This document shows positions 16,132-24,833 of a DNA stretch of 64,000 nt, piece after piece. The stretch covers positions 1 to 64,000 of the forward strand of contig JAWKZW010000001.1 in the NCBI GenBank assembly GCA_041395725.1, given 5' to 3'. Within the stretch, counting starts at the first letter, position 1. Every line of letters begins with the position of its first letter. Position numbers and translations under genes: made by a program. The notes beneath the pieces were generated by a model, which saw nothing but the letters and a program-made list of their open reading frames with translations, made no database searches and was not told the DNA's origin. This DNA comes from Gammaproteobacteria bacterium (lineage in GTDB: Bacteria > Pseudomonadota > Gammaproteobacteria > Pseudomonadales > Pseudohongiellaceae).

Positions 16132-18354
16132 CTAGTCGCCAGGGTGATAGGTCCGCTCTGCGTGCGCTTCAACATCCTCGCGGTAATAGTGCACATCGCG
16201 GAACTCACCCACACCGTACATTTGACCCTGGTCAAAGAAATGCGGCGAGTCCGGATCACTGCTAAGCCCCCCGGCCATTAATGCCCTGGCACGGACTCTG
16301 TCGCCGAACTCGACAGCAGCGATAAAGCTGTTACCACTGGTGGCATACCAGTTTTTGGTGCCCGGATACTGGCGCGTGCCTACTGAAGCCAGCGCTCCCC
16401 AGTTACCGGAGGCAAGCTCAACAGGAAAGCTGGGTTTGTTATCGTCAAAAGTCTGGCTGATACTGCCGTCGTTACGTTGAAATCGATTGACATCGCCCCA
16501 CGCGACCCGCCAACTGCCAAAGTCAGCCTGCATTCTCTCTAAAGCTGCCCGCAGCGTTGCGAGGTATTGCTCAGGGCTGAGTTCAGTTTCTGCGTAGGCA
16601 TAGCGATCATAGGGGTCCAGGTTGCTGCCGCGCGGCAGCAGGCTGAACAGCTCATTGCCCCAGTGATGGGCCAGCGTCGTTTCCACCGAGTCCATAGCGG
16701 TGCGTTTATCCCAGGCCACGAGCATTTCGACTGCGTCCCTGAGATCAGGATCGGGGTTGGCCGCGAAAGCTTTTTCCAATACTGGAACGAATCGTTCGAA
16801 AGCAGGCAGAAGACCGTCATACCCTGCCTCAATCAGCTTATCGATGTCGAAATCAGCGATAGTCGGGTAGAGTTTGAGTGCATGTTCGCCCCGGGGATTC
16901 TCGAAATTAACCGACATGTAAAGTGGGTAATCTTCTTTTTTCGGGCTGTATCCAGGGCCGGCGGCTGAAAACGGCCAGTTGTTGGAATTATAGAGCCAGC
17001 CGGAACCGGGATTTAAGAGATTAATCGCCTCCTCAACCGGGTGCAGGCCCAGCCAGTCAGTGTCGGGGTTATTGCCATCGACTGGATGATTAAAGTCATA
17101 TTGGGTATTACGCAGCGGATGAAAGTTGCCGTGAAAGTAAGCGATGTTTCCATCCCTGTCCGCATACACGGTGTTATTGGACGAGTTGGACTTGAGCCTC
17201 ATCATCTCGTAAAACTCTTCATAGCTCGTTGTTTTGGTGCGTGTGTAGGATTGGATAAGAGCAGTAAGGGGGGTATTCATGAGCTGCACGGAAATCCACT
17301 TGCCATTCTCCGAGCGCACTACAGGCCCATGATGAGTGTGATAGACGGTAAAGTCTCTTGAACCCAGGGAACCATCGGCCATTTTGTAATCGATAGTCTC
17401 GACAGAAATGGTAACTTCTCGTTCTTCTTCGCCAAACTGGTAAAACAGCCGACCATTTCGCTCGGTGAATTCATCGTAATAGTATTCATCGATCACATCG
17501 GAGCGGGTTGAGGTATGCATCCAGCCGTTGTACTCGCTGAAACCCTGATAAATAAAGAACTGCCCCCAGGTCAGCGCGCCATAGGCATTGAGACCCTCCT
17601 CGCTGACCATATGGGCTTCCTCGCGGAAGTAATGGGTAGTGTGTGGATTGATATAGAGCAGTGCGTTGCCGCTGGCGGATTTGGCCGGCGCGATAGCTAT
17701 TCCGTTTGAGCCGCGGGGCTCCTGGTCACTTCTATCGGGAGCTGCCGCTACCAGCTGAGAACCGCCATAGAACTGCTCCAGTTCGGCGATCGATACACGT
17801 TCTATATCGCCACCGATACTGCCCTCGGAGAAAGACAGTGCCATCCAGGGCTCAAAGCGCTTGATAACCTTAGGCTCGACCTCGGGATGGGTATAGAGAA
17901 AGTAATTCAGACCGTCAGCGTAGGCATCCATCAACCGGCTCAGCCACTCTGGTGCCTCGGCGTAGAGTCGCTGCATTTCTTCTGGCTGAATAAACAGACG
18001 CATTCTCAGATCGCGGTATATTTCCCGCTCACCTTCAGCCTGGGCCAGCAGGCCCATGGCATTCAGGTAATTCACTTCGACGCGATTAAAATCATCTTCA
18101 GCCTGGGCATACATCACGCCAAACACAGCATCGGCATCGGTTTCGCCATAGATATGCGGCACACCCCATTCATCGCGAATGATGGTGACCTTCTCGGCCT
18201 GCGCCTGCCAGCGCTTCACTTCCTCGGACTCCTGCGAGGAGACAGCGGAGCTGCTGTTCGCTGCGGGTGCAGGTTGTCCGCCATTTTGCGGTGAACAGGC
18301 GGCAAAAGTAAGCAGGAGGGTCAGAAGCAGATAATGATGCATGGGTTTATTCAC
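16132..18354 (-). CDS. Penicillin acylase-family lipoprotein (Ntn-hydrolase; AHL-acylase-like)
   Basis: 740 residues. A lipobox (LTFAAC, Cys20) makes it a probable lipoprotein. Ntn-hydrolase signatures: VTIIRDEWGVPHIYGETDADAVFG at the alpha-chain start and the autocatalytic site RGSNGIAIAP with Ser216 as the expected new N-terminal nucleophile of the beta chain. Later FHPLRN and NNWPF fit the beta chain. Family members cleave amides such as penicillin G, acyl-homoserine lactones or aculeacin; the substrate here is undetermined. The first codon is GTG at 18354; an in-frame ATG at 18342 with a weak GGTGA upstream is an alternative start that keeps the lipobox. Confidence 0.85.
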   Translation of the reverse strand: MNKPMHHYLLLTLLLTFAACSPQNGGQPAPAANSSSAVSSQESEEVKRWQAQAEKVTIIRDEWGVPHIYGETDADAVFGVMYAQAEDDFNRVEVNYLNAMGLLAQAEGEREIYRDLRMRLFIQPEEMQRLYAEAPEWLSRLMDAYADGLNYFLYTHPEVEPKVIKRFEPWMALSFSEGSIGGDIERVSIAELEQFYGGSQLVAAAPDRSDQEPRGSNGIAIAPAKSASGNALLYINPHTTHYFREEAHMVSEEGLNAYGALTWGQFFIYQGFSEYNGWMHTSTRSDVIDEYYYDEFTERNGRLFYQFGEEEREVTISVETIDYKMADGSLGSRDFTVYHTHHGPVVRSENGKWISVQLMNTPLTALIQSYTRTKTTSYEEFYEMMRLKSNSSNNTVYADRDGNIAYFHGNFHPLRNTQYDFNHPVDGNNPDTDWLGLHPVEEAINLLNPGSGWLYNSNNWPFSAAGPGYSPKKEDYPLYMSVNFENPRGEHALKLYPTIADFDIDKLIEAGYDGLLPAFERFVPVLEKAFAANPDPDLRDAVEMLVAWDKRTAMDSVETTLAHHWGNELFSLLPRGSNLDPYDRYAYAETELSPEQYLATLRAALERMQADFGSWRVAWGDVNRFQRNDGSISQTFDDNKPSFPVELASGNWGALASVGTRQYPGTKNWYATSGNSFIAAVEFGDRVRARALMAGGLSSDPDSPHFFDQGQMYGVGEFRDVHYYREDVEAHAERTYHPGD

Positions 18355-18968
18355 CGTTAAGTCACTGTTGAATTACAGCCAGAATATCAGGGAGGCACCG
18401 TTGGATTCTGGTAAAAATACAGCAATTCCTGACGAACATGAAAGAGTTTTCATCAGCCTCAGCAGTGCGGATTATCAAAGGCACAAATGTGGTTTGACGT
18501 CTTGACGCGTCATTACTGCGCTAAACCACTCGGACCTTACTGAATCAGCTTGCAGATCTTCAGTGGGCCACGTCAATCGCCACAAAGTAGATGAATTCAG
18601 ATCCACTCCCGATAAACCGGCCTTCTACTCCGTTTGGAGCCACAAGGATCGATCGACTGTCCAGCTCATGAACCACACTCCAGGCAGTACCCCTTCATGG
18701 ATTTGACCCAGCCTATCCAACGTTTCCTTCTACCTCGCCCCCCTCGACCTCCCTGGACCTCCCTCGATCGCGCTCGACAACTTCCCTGCAGGGTATTGGT
18801 TCAACCCAAGACTATTGATAAGCTTGCACCTGCTCTGAGCCTGCTATGGCTCTCTCGCTCCCTGAACGCTGTGAGTTCCCCGAATTCGGTGTTGTATTCG
18901 TCGAATGCGGGATAAGGGTGCGTGATCAACATCCGCGAGTCTTCAGGCTCTAACGACAGGAAAGACCC
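18355..18968. other. Gene-free divergent region
   Basis: No credible gene in 614 bases. A pyrimidine-rich stretch with repeated CCTCGACCTCCCTGGACC-like words lies at 18733-18780. It must hold the promoters for the acylase (minus) and the YqaE gene (plus), but no convincing boxes were found. Confidence 0.35.
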
Positions 18969-19172
18969 ATGCGTTATTTACTGGCAATAATTCTCCCCCC
19001 GGTCGCCGTATTCCTGTGCGGCAAGCCCATACAGGGTATCCTTAACATCTTCCTGACCCTGGCTTTCTGGATTCCGGGGGCCGTGCATGCCCTGTTTGTG
19101 GTACACAGCCACCTGGCGGACAAGCGCAACAAAGAACTGGTCAAGGCTATCAAGGAATCGAACTTAGGCTGA
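18969..19172 (+). CDS. YqaE/Pmp3-family small membrane protein
   Basis: 67 residues with two transmembrane helices (about 3-20 and 26-47) joined by the family signature LPPVAVFLCGKP. The C-terminal tail is charged. Pmp3/YqaE proteins sit in the inner membrane and are linked to salt and membrane-potential stress. AGGAAAG precedes the ATG. It is followed after 68 bp by the DUF2959 gene in the same direction. Confidence 0.88.
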   Translation: MRYLLAIILPPVAVFLCGKPIQGILNIFLTLAFWIPGAVHALFVVHSHLADKRNKELVKAIKESNLG

Positions 19173-19240
19173 GATTGGGCTATTCTTCCACCCTGGAACA
19201 AGCCATCAGTCACTCCATCAATCATCGGAACGAATGCCCC

Positions 19241-19888
19241 ATGAAACTGTCCAGAATGCTAGTTTTACCGCTCGGCCTGACGCTACTGGTCGGCTGCAGC
19301 TCCGTCTACTACAACACCATGGAACGGTTCGGGGTAGAAAAACGGGATATCCTCGTGACCCGGGTGGAAGACGCCCGGGACTCTCAGGAGGAAGCCAAGG
19401 AACAGTTCAACTCGGCACTGGAGCAATTCACCACCCTGCTGAATTTTGAGGGTGGCGAACTGCAGGAAGTTTACGATCGCCTGAACTCGGAATTCGAGCA
19501 GAGCGAGCGCCGGGCTGAAGAAGTCAGTGACCGGATTCGGGCGGTGGAGCGGGTTTCGGAAGACCTGTTTGATGAATGGGAAGACGAACTGGAACTGTAC
19601 ACTGACCAGAGCCTGCGCAGCTCCAGCGAACGCACCCTGCGCCAGACCCGCTCACGCTACAACCAGTTGCTGAGCACCATGCAGGCGGCAGAAAGCACCA
19701 TGATTCCAGTGCTCAATGCCTTCAGGGACCAGGTACTGTTTCTGCGCCATAACCTCAACTCCCGGGCCATCGCCTCCCTGCGTAACGAAGTGGCCACTAT
19801 CGAGGGAGATATTGCGGTGCTGATCGAAGAGATGGAGGCCTCCATCGCTGAGTCCAACCGCTTCCTGGAAGAGCTGGAACTGATCTAG
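19241..19888 (+). CDS. DUF2959 family lipoprotein
   Basis: 215 residues from ATG 19241; a lipobox LLVGC (Cys near residue 19) follows a hydrophobic stretch. The rest is almost all alpha-helical with strong coiled-coil character (EEAKEQFNSALEQF, RLNSEFEQSERRAEEVSDRIRAVE and the C-terminal LRNEVATIEGDIAVLIEEME). It matches the DUF2959 pattern of gammaproteobacterial lipoproteins, function unknown. An upstream in-frame ATG at 19175 is rejected since it precedes the lipoprotein signal by 22 extra residues. Probably co-transcribed with the YqaE gene. Confidence 0.85.
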   Translation: MKLSRMLVLPLGLTLLVGCSSVYYNTMERFGVEKRDILVTRVEDARDSQEEAKEQFNSALEQFTTLLNFEGGELQEVYDRLNSEFEQSERRAEEVSDRIRAVERVSEDLFDEWEDELELYTDQSLRSSSERTLRQTRSRYNQLLSTMQAAESTMIPVLNAFRDQVLFLRHNLNSRAIASLRNEVATIEGDIAVLIEEMEASIAESNRFLEELELI

Positions 19889-19903
19889 AAGACGTCAGGC
19901 TAT

Positions 19904-19936
19904 GTGAAATCCCGCAGTCCCGGCTGCGGGGTTCAC
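19904..19936. terminator. Bidirectional hairpin between convergent genes
   Basis: Stem GTGAA(A)TCCCGCAG / CTGCGGGGTTCAC with one bulged A, arms 19904-19917 and 19924-19936. It lies 16 bases after the DUF2959 stop and touches the stop codon of the convergent Tag-family gene. No T run follows, so strength is uncertain. Confidence 0.4.
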
Positions 19937-20616
19937 CGGTAGTTCTCCCCCACTGAACAGGCTGCGATACAGCTCAGGTGGCTGTATGGCAGCCCCGTTT
20001 CATCATGCCAGCGGTTGAACGCCTCCTGGACCCGTTGCCGGTCCCGCTTGCTGCTCGGTTGCTCGGCGATTTCAACGCCCGCGCCCTGGAGAGCAGCCAC
20101 CACATCACGTCCCAGAATAAAACTGTCTTTGCCCATGAAGCGCAGAAAGTACTGCCCGCTGTTGCCCCCCAGTCTGGAGCCATGCCTTTTCAGATAGGCC
20201 AGCAGCCCCACCTGGTCAGAGGCCGGCCAGTCAGCGATAAACCTGCCGAACGAACCGTATTCGCGGGCGGTTTCCCGCACGAAAAACAGGTTTTCCTGCA
20301 AGGCCTGAATTTTCTGCCAGTTGCGCACCACCCGGCGATCGCTGGCGTAGGCCTCCCACTGCTCCGGTGCCAGCAGGCTGAGCTTAAACGTATCGAAGCC
20401 CAGAAACGCCTCTTCGAACTCGGGCCACTTCCGGTCGATGACCTTCCAGCTGAAGCCTGCCTGGTTGATCACCCGGGTCATCATGGACAGATAGCGATCA
20501 TCACCCGTGGCCTTGAGCTTTCGATTGCTGGCGACTTCGGGTAACAGCTTTTTGAGACCTGCCGGACCGCCCTTACGTTTCTCGGCACGTCGCTTGATCT
20601 GCTCAAATTTTTTCAT
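19933..20616 (-). CDS. DNA-3-methyladenine glycosylase I-like protein (Tag family)
   Basis: 227 residues. MTRVINQAGFSWKVIDRKWPEFEEAFLGFD (start near residue 46) matches the Tag family block in which the enzyme binds the alkylated base, and the GSFGRFI and FLRFMGKDSFILGRDVV segments match the later helices. It should excise 3-methyladenine from DNA in the cytoplasm. The N-terminus with a lysine/arginine-rich helix is longer than in E. coli Tag, and two cysteines (CIAAC) near the C-terminus may stand where Tag binds zinc. Function in repair is likely, exact substrate not shown. Confidence 0.75.
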   Translation of the reverse strand: MKKFEQIKRRAEKRKGGPAGLKKLLPEVASNRKLKATGDDRYLSMMTRVINQAGFSWKVIDRKWPEFEEAFLGFDTFKLSLLAPEQWEAYASDRRVVRNWQKIQALQENLFFVRETAREYGSFGRFIADWPASDQVGLLAYLKRHGSRLGGNSGQYFLRFMGKDSFILGRDVVAALQGAGVEIAEQPSSKRDRQRVQEAFNRWHDETGLPYSHLSCIAACSVGENYR

Positions 20617-20642
20617 AGCGCCTGCTTCTATCAGCTGAGCTG

Positions 20643-20707
20643 GGGAGCCTCGGATTAATTACCACAACGCAAGGCCAGAGCATTGTGGTAATTAATCAGA
20701 GGCTCCC
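20643..20707. repeat. REP-like palindrome with 25-bp arms
   Basis: Arms 20643-20667 and 20683-20707 are inverted copies differing at one base; the loop is 15 bases. The right half and its flank (20675-20706) recur at 3099-3130 with one change, and the left half recurs in part at 45051-45071. It stands between divergent genes. Confidence 0.75.
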
Positions 20708-20797
20708 TGGATGGTAAGCTTGATCGGCTTACCCTATCAAGGATAGGCTTCCGGGTCGCGGTTTCCAAATTCAACCTGCTACCGGATCCAGCTTATT

Positions 20798-22537
20798 GTG
20801 GGCGCCAATCATTTATTGATCACTTTGCTCAGCTGCGCCTTTTTCATGGCGCTGGTGGCCTGGATATCCTACCTGAAAACCCGCGGCGAAGTGGGCTCCA
20901 GGGACGGCTATTTCCTTGCCGGCCGAGGCCTGGGCGCCACGTTTATAGCGGGGTCGATGCTGCTCACCAACCTGAATGCCGAGCAGCTTATCGGCCTGAA
21001 TGGTTCGGCTTACGGGTTCAACATGAGCAGCATGGGCTGGGAGGTCACCGCAGCTTTCGCGACCATCTGCATGGCATTTATCTTTCTGCCCCGTTACCTC
21101 GCCGGGGCGTTCACGACTCTGCCGGAATTTCTCAGCAGCCGCTTCGACGACGATGTCCGGCGCCTCACCGTCATCCTGTTCATGGTCGGCTACGGGCTGA
21201 TCACCATTCCCTCGGTGCTCTACTCCGGCTCGATCGCGGTAATGTTGCTGTTCGATGTACCCGGTTTATTCGCCATCAGCTATGGCCAGGGCCTGTTTCT
21301 GACCATTCTGACCGTAGGCGGCATCGGGGCCCTGTATGCGATTTTTGGCGGGCTGCGGGCCGTGGCGGTATCGGACACTCTCAACGGGGTTGGACTGCTG
21401 ATTGTTGGGATTACTGTTCCATTACTCGGCCTTTCGACGCTCGGTGACGGGAGCGTCGGGCAGGGACTGCAGATCATTACCAGCACCAATACGGAAAAAC
21501 TGAATGCCATCGGCGCGGCTTCGGACCCGACTCCATTCGGTACCCTGTTTACCGGCATGATCTTCGCCAACCTGTTTTACTGGTGTACCAATCAATACGT
21601 CATTCAGCGCACCCTGGCGGCCCGCAATCTGGCGGAAGGCCAGAAAGGCGTGCTGTTCTCGGGTTTCTTCAAAGTCATGGTGCCGTTAATGATGATGCTG
21701 CCCGGTGTCATCGCCTTTCATCTTTATGGCGATAATCTTGACTCAATTGACCAGGCCTACCCACAGCTTATCAGGGATGTACTGCCAGTCTATGCCACCG
21801 GATTTTTTCTCGCCGTGCTGCTGGGAACCGTTTTCAGCTCGTTCAATTCGCTGTTGAACAGTGCCGCCACGCTGTTCTGCCTGGATGTTTACGCACCTCT
21901 CAAGAAAGAGCCGGTCAGCGATCAGCAACTGGTCAGGGTTGCCAAACGGGCCAGCGTAGTGATTGCGCTGTTCTCTTTCCTGGTTGCTCCGTTGTTACGA
22001 TTTGCACCGGACGGTCTCTGGCAGGTCATTCGGATCTTCACCGGCTTCTACAATATTCCGGTCATCGCCATTGTCATTGTCGGACTTTTCACAACCCGGG
22101 TACCGGCCATCGGCCCTAAAGTCGTAATCGGATTTCATCTGCTGGCTTACGGACTGCTTCAGTTCGTACTCGGCGATAGGGTTCCGATTCATTTCCTGCA
22201 CCTCTATGCTATCCTGTTCGTGGTTGAGGTTCTGATCATGCTGGGTTTCGGCCACTTCCGACCGGCGACCAGAAGCTGGGACTACGAGCCTCACAATAAG
22301 GTAGACCTGCAACCCTGGCGCTTTGCCAGGCCCTGTGCGGTAACCCTGATGTCCTGTGTGATAGGGCTGTACCTGTTGTTTTCGCCCGTTGGTCTGGTCG
22401 GGGGTACTACACCACTGTTTGGACCCTTGCTGGGATTGCTGGCAGTCATCAATGGGATCGCCTGGGGGTGGTCCCTGCGCACCGGGGTGCGTGGTCCCGC
22501 CACCAATGCCCGGCCCTCGCTGGATGTCTCGGAATAA
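20798..22537 (+). CDS. Sodium:solute symporter (SSS family)
   Basis: 579 residues with about 14 hydrophobic segments. Typical SSS features: DGYFLAGRGLG near the N-terminus, the GSMLLTNLNAEQLIGLNGSAY helix with the sodium-site pattern, GGLRAVAVSDTLNGVGL in the middle and FSSFNSLLNSAATLFCLDVY near residue 345. It should bring in a small solute with Na+; sugars, polyols or organic acids are possible. The start is a GTG (20798) without a strong ribosome site. It heads an operon with an oxidoreductase, an aldo/keto reductase and a dioxygenase, which suggests uptake of the substrate those enzymes degrade. Confidence 0.88.
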   Translation: MGANHLLITLLSCAFFMALVAWISYLKTRGEVGSRDGYFLAGRGLGATFIAGSMLLTNLNAEQLIGLNGSAYGFNMSSMGWEVTAAFATICMAFIFLPRYLAGAFTTLPEFLSSRFDDDVRRLTVILFMVGYGLITIPSVLYSGSIAVMLLFDVPGLFAISYGQGLFLTILTVGGIGALYAIFGGLRAVAVSDTLNGVGLLIVGITVPLLGLSTLGDGSVGQGLQIITSTNTEKLNAIGAASDPTPFGTLFTGMIFANLFYWCTNQYVIQRTLAARNLAEGQKGVLFSGFFKVMVPLMMMLPGVIAFHLYGDNLDSIDQAYPQLIRDVLPVYATGFFLAVLLGTVFSSFNSLLNSAATLFCLDVYAPLKKEPVSDQQLVRVAKRASVVIALFSFLVAPLLRFAPDGLWQVIRIFTGFYNIPVIAIVIVGLFTTRVPAIGPKVVIGFHLLAYGLLQFVLGDRVPIHFLHLYAILFVVEVLIMLGFGHFRPATRSWDYEPHNKVDLQPWRFARPCAVTLMSCVIGLYLLFSPVGLVGGTTPLFGPLLGLLAVINGIAWGWSLRTGVRGPATNARPSLDVSE

Positions 22538-22542
22538 CTGCC

Positions 22543-23781
22543 ATGTCACACCCTGCCATGCCCCGTCTCAGGTTCTTTGAGTCCGCCGCCAGCCAACGTC
22601 ATATACAGGAACAGGACCGGTACCTTTATCGCCGCCCTGAACCCGAATACAACCTGGCTGTCATCGGCACCGGCACCATCGGCCAGGAACACATGCGGGT
22701 TGCCTCGCTGCTGGGCAGGTGTCGAATCCACGGTCTGTTCGACAGTATGGCCTCGAGTATGGAAGCTGCTGAAAAACAGTTCCGGACTTATAGTCAGGAC
22801 CGTCTGGTCAGATACCCCAGCCTTACAGAAGCCTGCAGTGATCCGGATGTGGACGCACTGCTTATCTGCACCCCCAATTACACCCATCACGAGATCTTCA
22901 ATACCGCAATTGCCAGCGGCAAGCCCCTGTTCGTCGAAAAGCCCATGGCGACCACCCTGGCGGATGCCGCCAGCATAGTCCGGCTCGCACAGAGCCATAA
23001 CAGTTTCGTCCAGATCGGGCTGCAGTATCGCTACAAAGCCCAGTATGTCGAGGCTTTCCAGGAAGCTCTCGGCAGAGCGTCACTTGGCACGCTCAGGACT
23101 ATCGCGATGAGTGAGTACCGCCCCCCTTTCCTGGACAAGGTTGAGCAGTGGAACAAATTCAGCTGTTACAGCGGTGGCACGCTGGTGGAAAAATGCTGCC
23201 ACTACTTCGACCTTATTCAGCTCCTGGCACGGGCCAAACCTGTCAGAGTATTCGCCAGTGGCGGACAGTCCGTGAATTTTCTGGACTTCGAAAAAGATGG
23301 CAGAAAATCCGATATTGATGACCATGCCTTTGTAATCATCGACTACGAAAACGGTGTCCGTGCAAACTTTACACTCAATATGTTCAGCCCGGACTTTAAC
23401 GAAGAGCTGGTCGTCTGCGGTGACAAGGGCAGGCTGGTAGCCAGGGAACGCTTCAGCATTCACGAACAGCAACCGGCGCAGTTCTCAATCGAGGTGGAAT
23501 TGGGCGAAACTGGCGCCTCACGCCAGACCCGGCTGAGCTACCCGCGACTCATAGAACAAAGTGGGCATCATGGCGCCACCTTCTTTGAGCACATGGCCCT
23601 GGCAGACCAGCTGGCCGGCCTGCCGACGGACTGCGCGACCCCGCTGCAGGGCCTGGTATCAATCGTTATTGCCACTGCCGCGCAGCAGTCGATGACCAGC
23701 GGTGAAGCCGTGAGCATCGACTCGGTCGTCAGAGATAACAACCTGGATGACCTGTTAACCGAACAGGCCTGGAGCTACTGA
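22543..23781 (+). CDS. Gfo/Idh/MocA-family oxidoreductase
   Basis: 412 residues from ATG 22543, five bases after the symporter stop. The Rossmann motif NLAVIGTGTIGQEHM lies near residues 37-51, and FVEKPMATTL holds the lysine of the family's EKP motif. The C-terminal half has the beta-sheet substrate domain with GGTLVEKCCHYFDLIQLL. It should use NAD(P) to oxidise or reduce a sugar, inositol or related polyol. An unusual 36-residue N-terminal extension precedes the Rossmann fold. The stop overlaps the start of the next gene by one base (TGATG), so translation is probably coupled. Confidence 0.88.
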   Translation: MSHPAMPRLRFFESAASQRHIQEQDRYLYRRPEPEYNLAVIGTGTIGQEHMRVASLLGRCRIHGLFDSMASSMEAAEKQFRTYSQDRLVRYPSLTEACSDPDVDALLICTPNYTHHEIFNTAIASGKPLFVEKPMATTLADAASIVRLAQSHNSFVQIGLQYRYKAQYVEAFQEALGRASLGTLRTIAMSEYRPPFLDKVEQWNKFSCYSGGTLVEKCCHYFDLIQLLARAKPVRVFASGGQSVNFLDFEKDGRKSDIDDHAFVIIDYENGVRANFTLNMFSPDFNEELVVCGDKGRLVARERFSIHEQQPAQFSIEVELGETGASRQTRLSYPRLIEQSGHHGATFFEHMALADQLAGLPTDCATPLQGLVSIVIATAAQQSMTSGEAVSIDSVVRDNNLDDLLTEQAWSY

Positions 23782-24758
23782 TGAATTTAGAGATTGGCAC
23801 CCCGAGGTCAGACATGGCCGCAGTGGGCCTTGGGCTGTGGAAGATCGAGCAGGCCCGGACCGCTGCGTTAGTGCACCAGGCTATCGAGCTTGGCTATCGT
23901 CACCTGGACAGTGCAGCCGATTACGGCAATGAGGCGCAGGCCGGCGTCGGGATCAGTGAGGCGCTGGCAGCCGGGCATTGTCGTCGCGAGGATCTCTGGG
24001 TAACCTCAAAACTGTGGAATACCTACCACCGCCCCGAACATGTCCGGGCCGCCTGTGAGAAATCACTGGCCGACCTGCAACTGGATTACCTGGATCTCTA
24101 TCTGATTCACTTTCCCATCGCGCTGAAATTCGTTCCTATTGAGTCTCGTTACCCGCCCGAATGGATTCATGATCCGGATGCCGCTACCCCGACCATGGAA
24201 ATTGATCCTGTGCCCCTGGCAGACACCTGGCATGCTATGGAAGAACTGGTTGACCAGGGCCTGGTGCGACACATCGGAATCTGCAATTACAACAGCGGGC
24301 TCCTCCACGACCTGATGGCCTATGCCAGAATCAAGCCCGCCATGTTGCAGATTGAATCCCATCCCTACCTCACCCAGGAGAAACTGATTCGCCTGGCAAG
24401 GTCCTATGAGATGGTGGTCACGGCGTTCTCGCCGCTGGCCGCCCTCTCCTATGTGGAACTGGGGATGGCTGCTCACAACGAGACAGTTCTCGATCAGCCG
24501 GCAGTGCTGGCTGCTGCGGCCCGGACCGGCCGTACGCCGGCCCAGGTGGTGTTACGCTGGGGCGTACAGCGGGGTACCGCGATCATTCCCAAGACTGCCA
24601 ACCCGGCGCGCCTGCGGGAAAACCTGGCGCTGTCCGATTTTCATCTGACAGAGCAGGAAATGCAGGCAATTTCCGCCCTCAACCAGAACAGGCGGTTCAA
24701 CGACCCCGGAGTATTCTGTGAACAGGCATTCGGTAAGTTCTACCCCATTTACGATTAG
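23781..24758 (+). CDS. Aldo/keto reductase
   Basis: 325 residues, the usual AKR length. Catalytic tetrad in order: D43 and Y48 (HLDSAADYGNE), K78 (TSKLWN) and H110 (LYLIHFP). IPKTANPARLRENL near residue 275 is the NADPH-binding signature. It reduces carbonyls or oxidises polyols in the cytoplasm and, by position, acts with the oxidoreductase before it. The ATG shares a base with the stop of that gene. Confidence 0.92.
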   Translation: MNLEIGTPRSDMAAVGLGLWKIEQARTAALVHQAIELGYRHLDSAADYGNEAQAGVGISEALAAGHCRREDLWVTSKLWNTYHRPEHVRAACEKSLADLQLDYLDLYLIHFPIALKFVPIESRYPPEWIHDPDAATPTMEIDPVPLADTWHAMEELVDQGLVRHIGICNYNSGLLHDLMAYARIKPAMLQIESHPYLTQEKLIRLARSYEMVVTAFSPLAALSYVELGMAAHNETVLDQPAVLAAAARTGRTPAQVVLRWGVQRGTAIIPKTANPARLRENLALSDFHLTEQEMQAISALNQNRRFNDPGVFCEQAFGKFYPIYD

Positions 24759-24833
24759 GGCAGCATTCAGGCCCGGCGGCAGCCATGGGCAGAATTACTA
24801 CTGTTATTCCGGTTTGTCCGGGGATGGAAAGTT

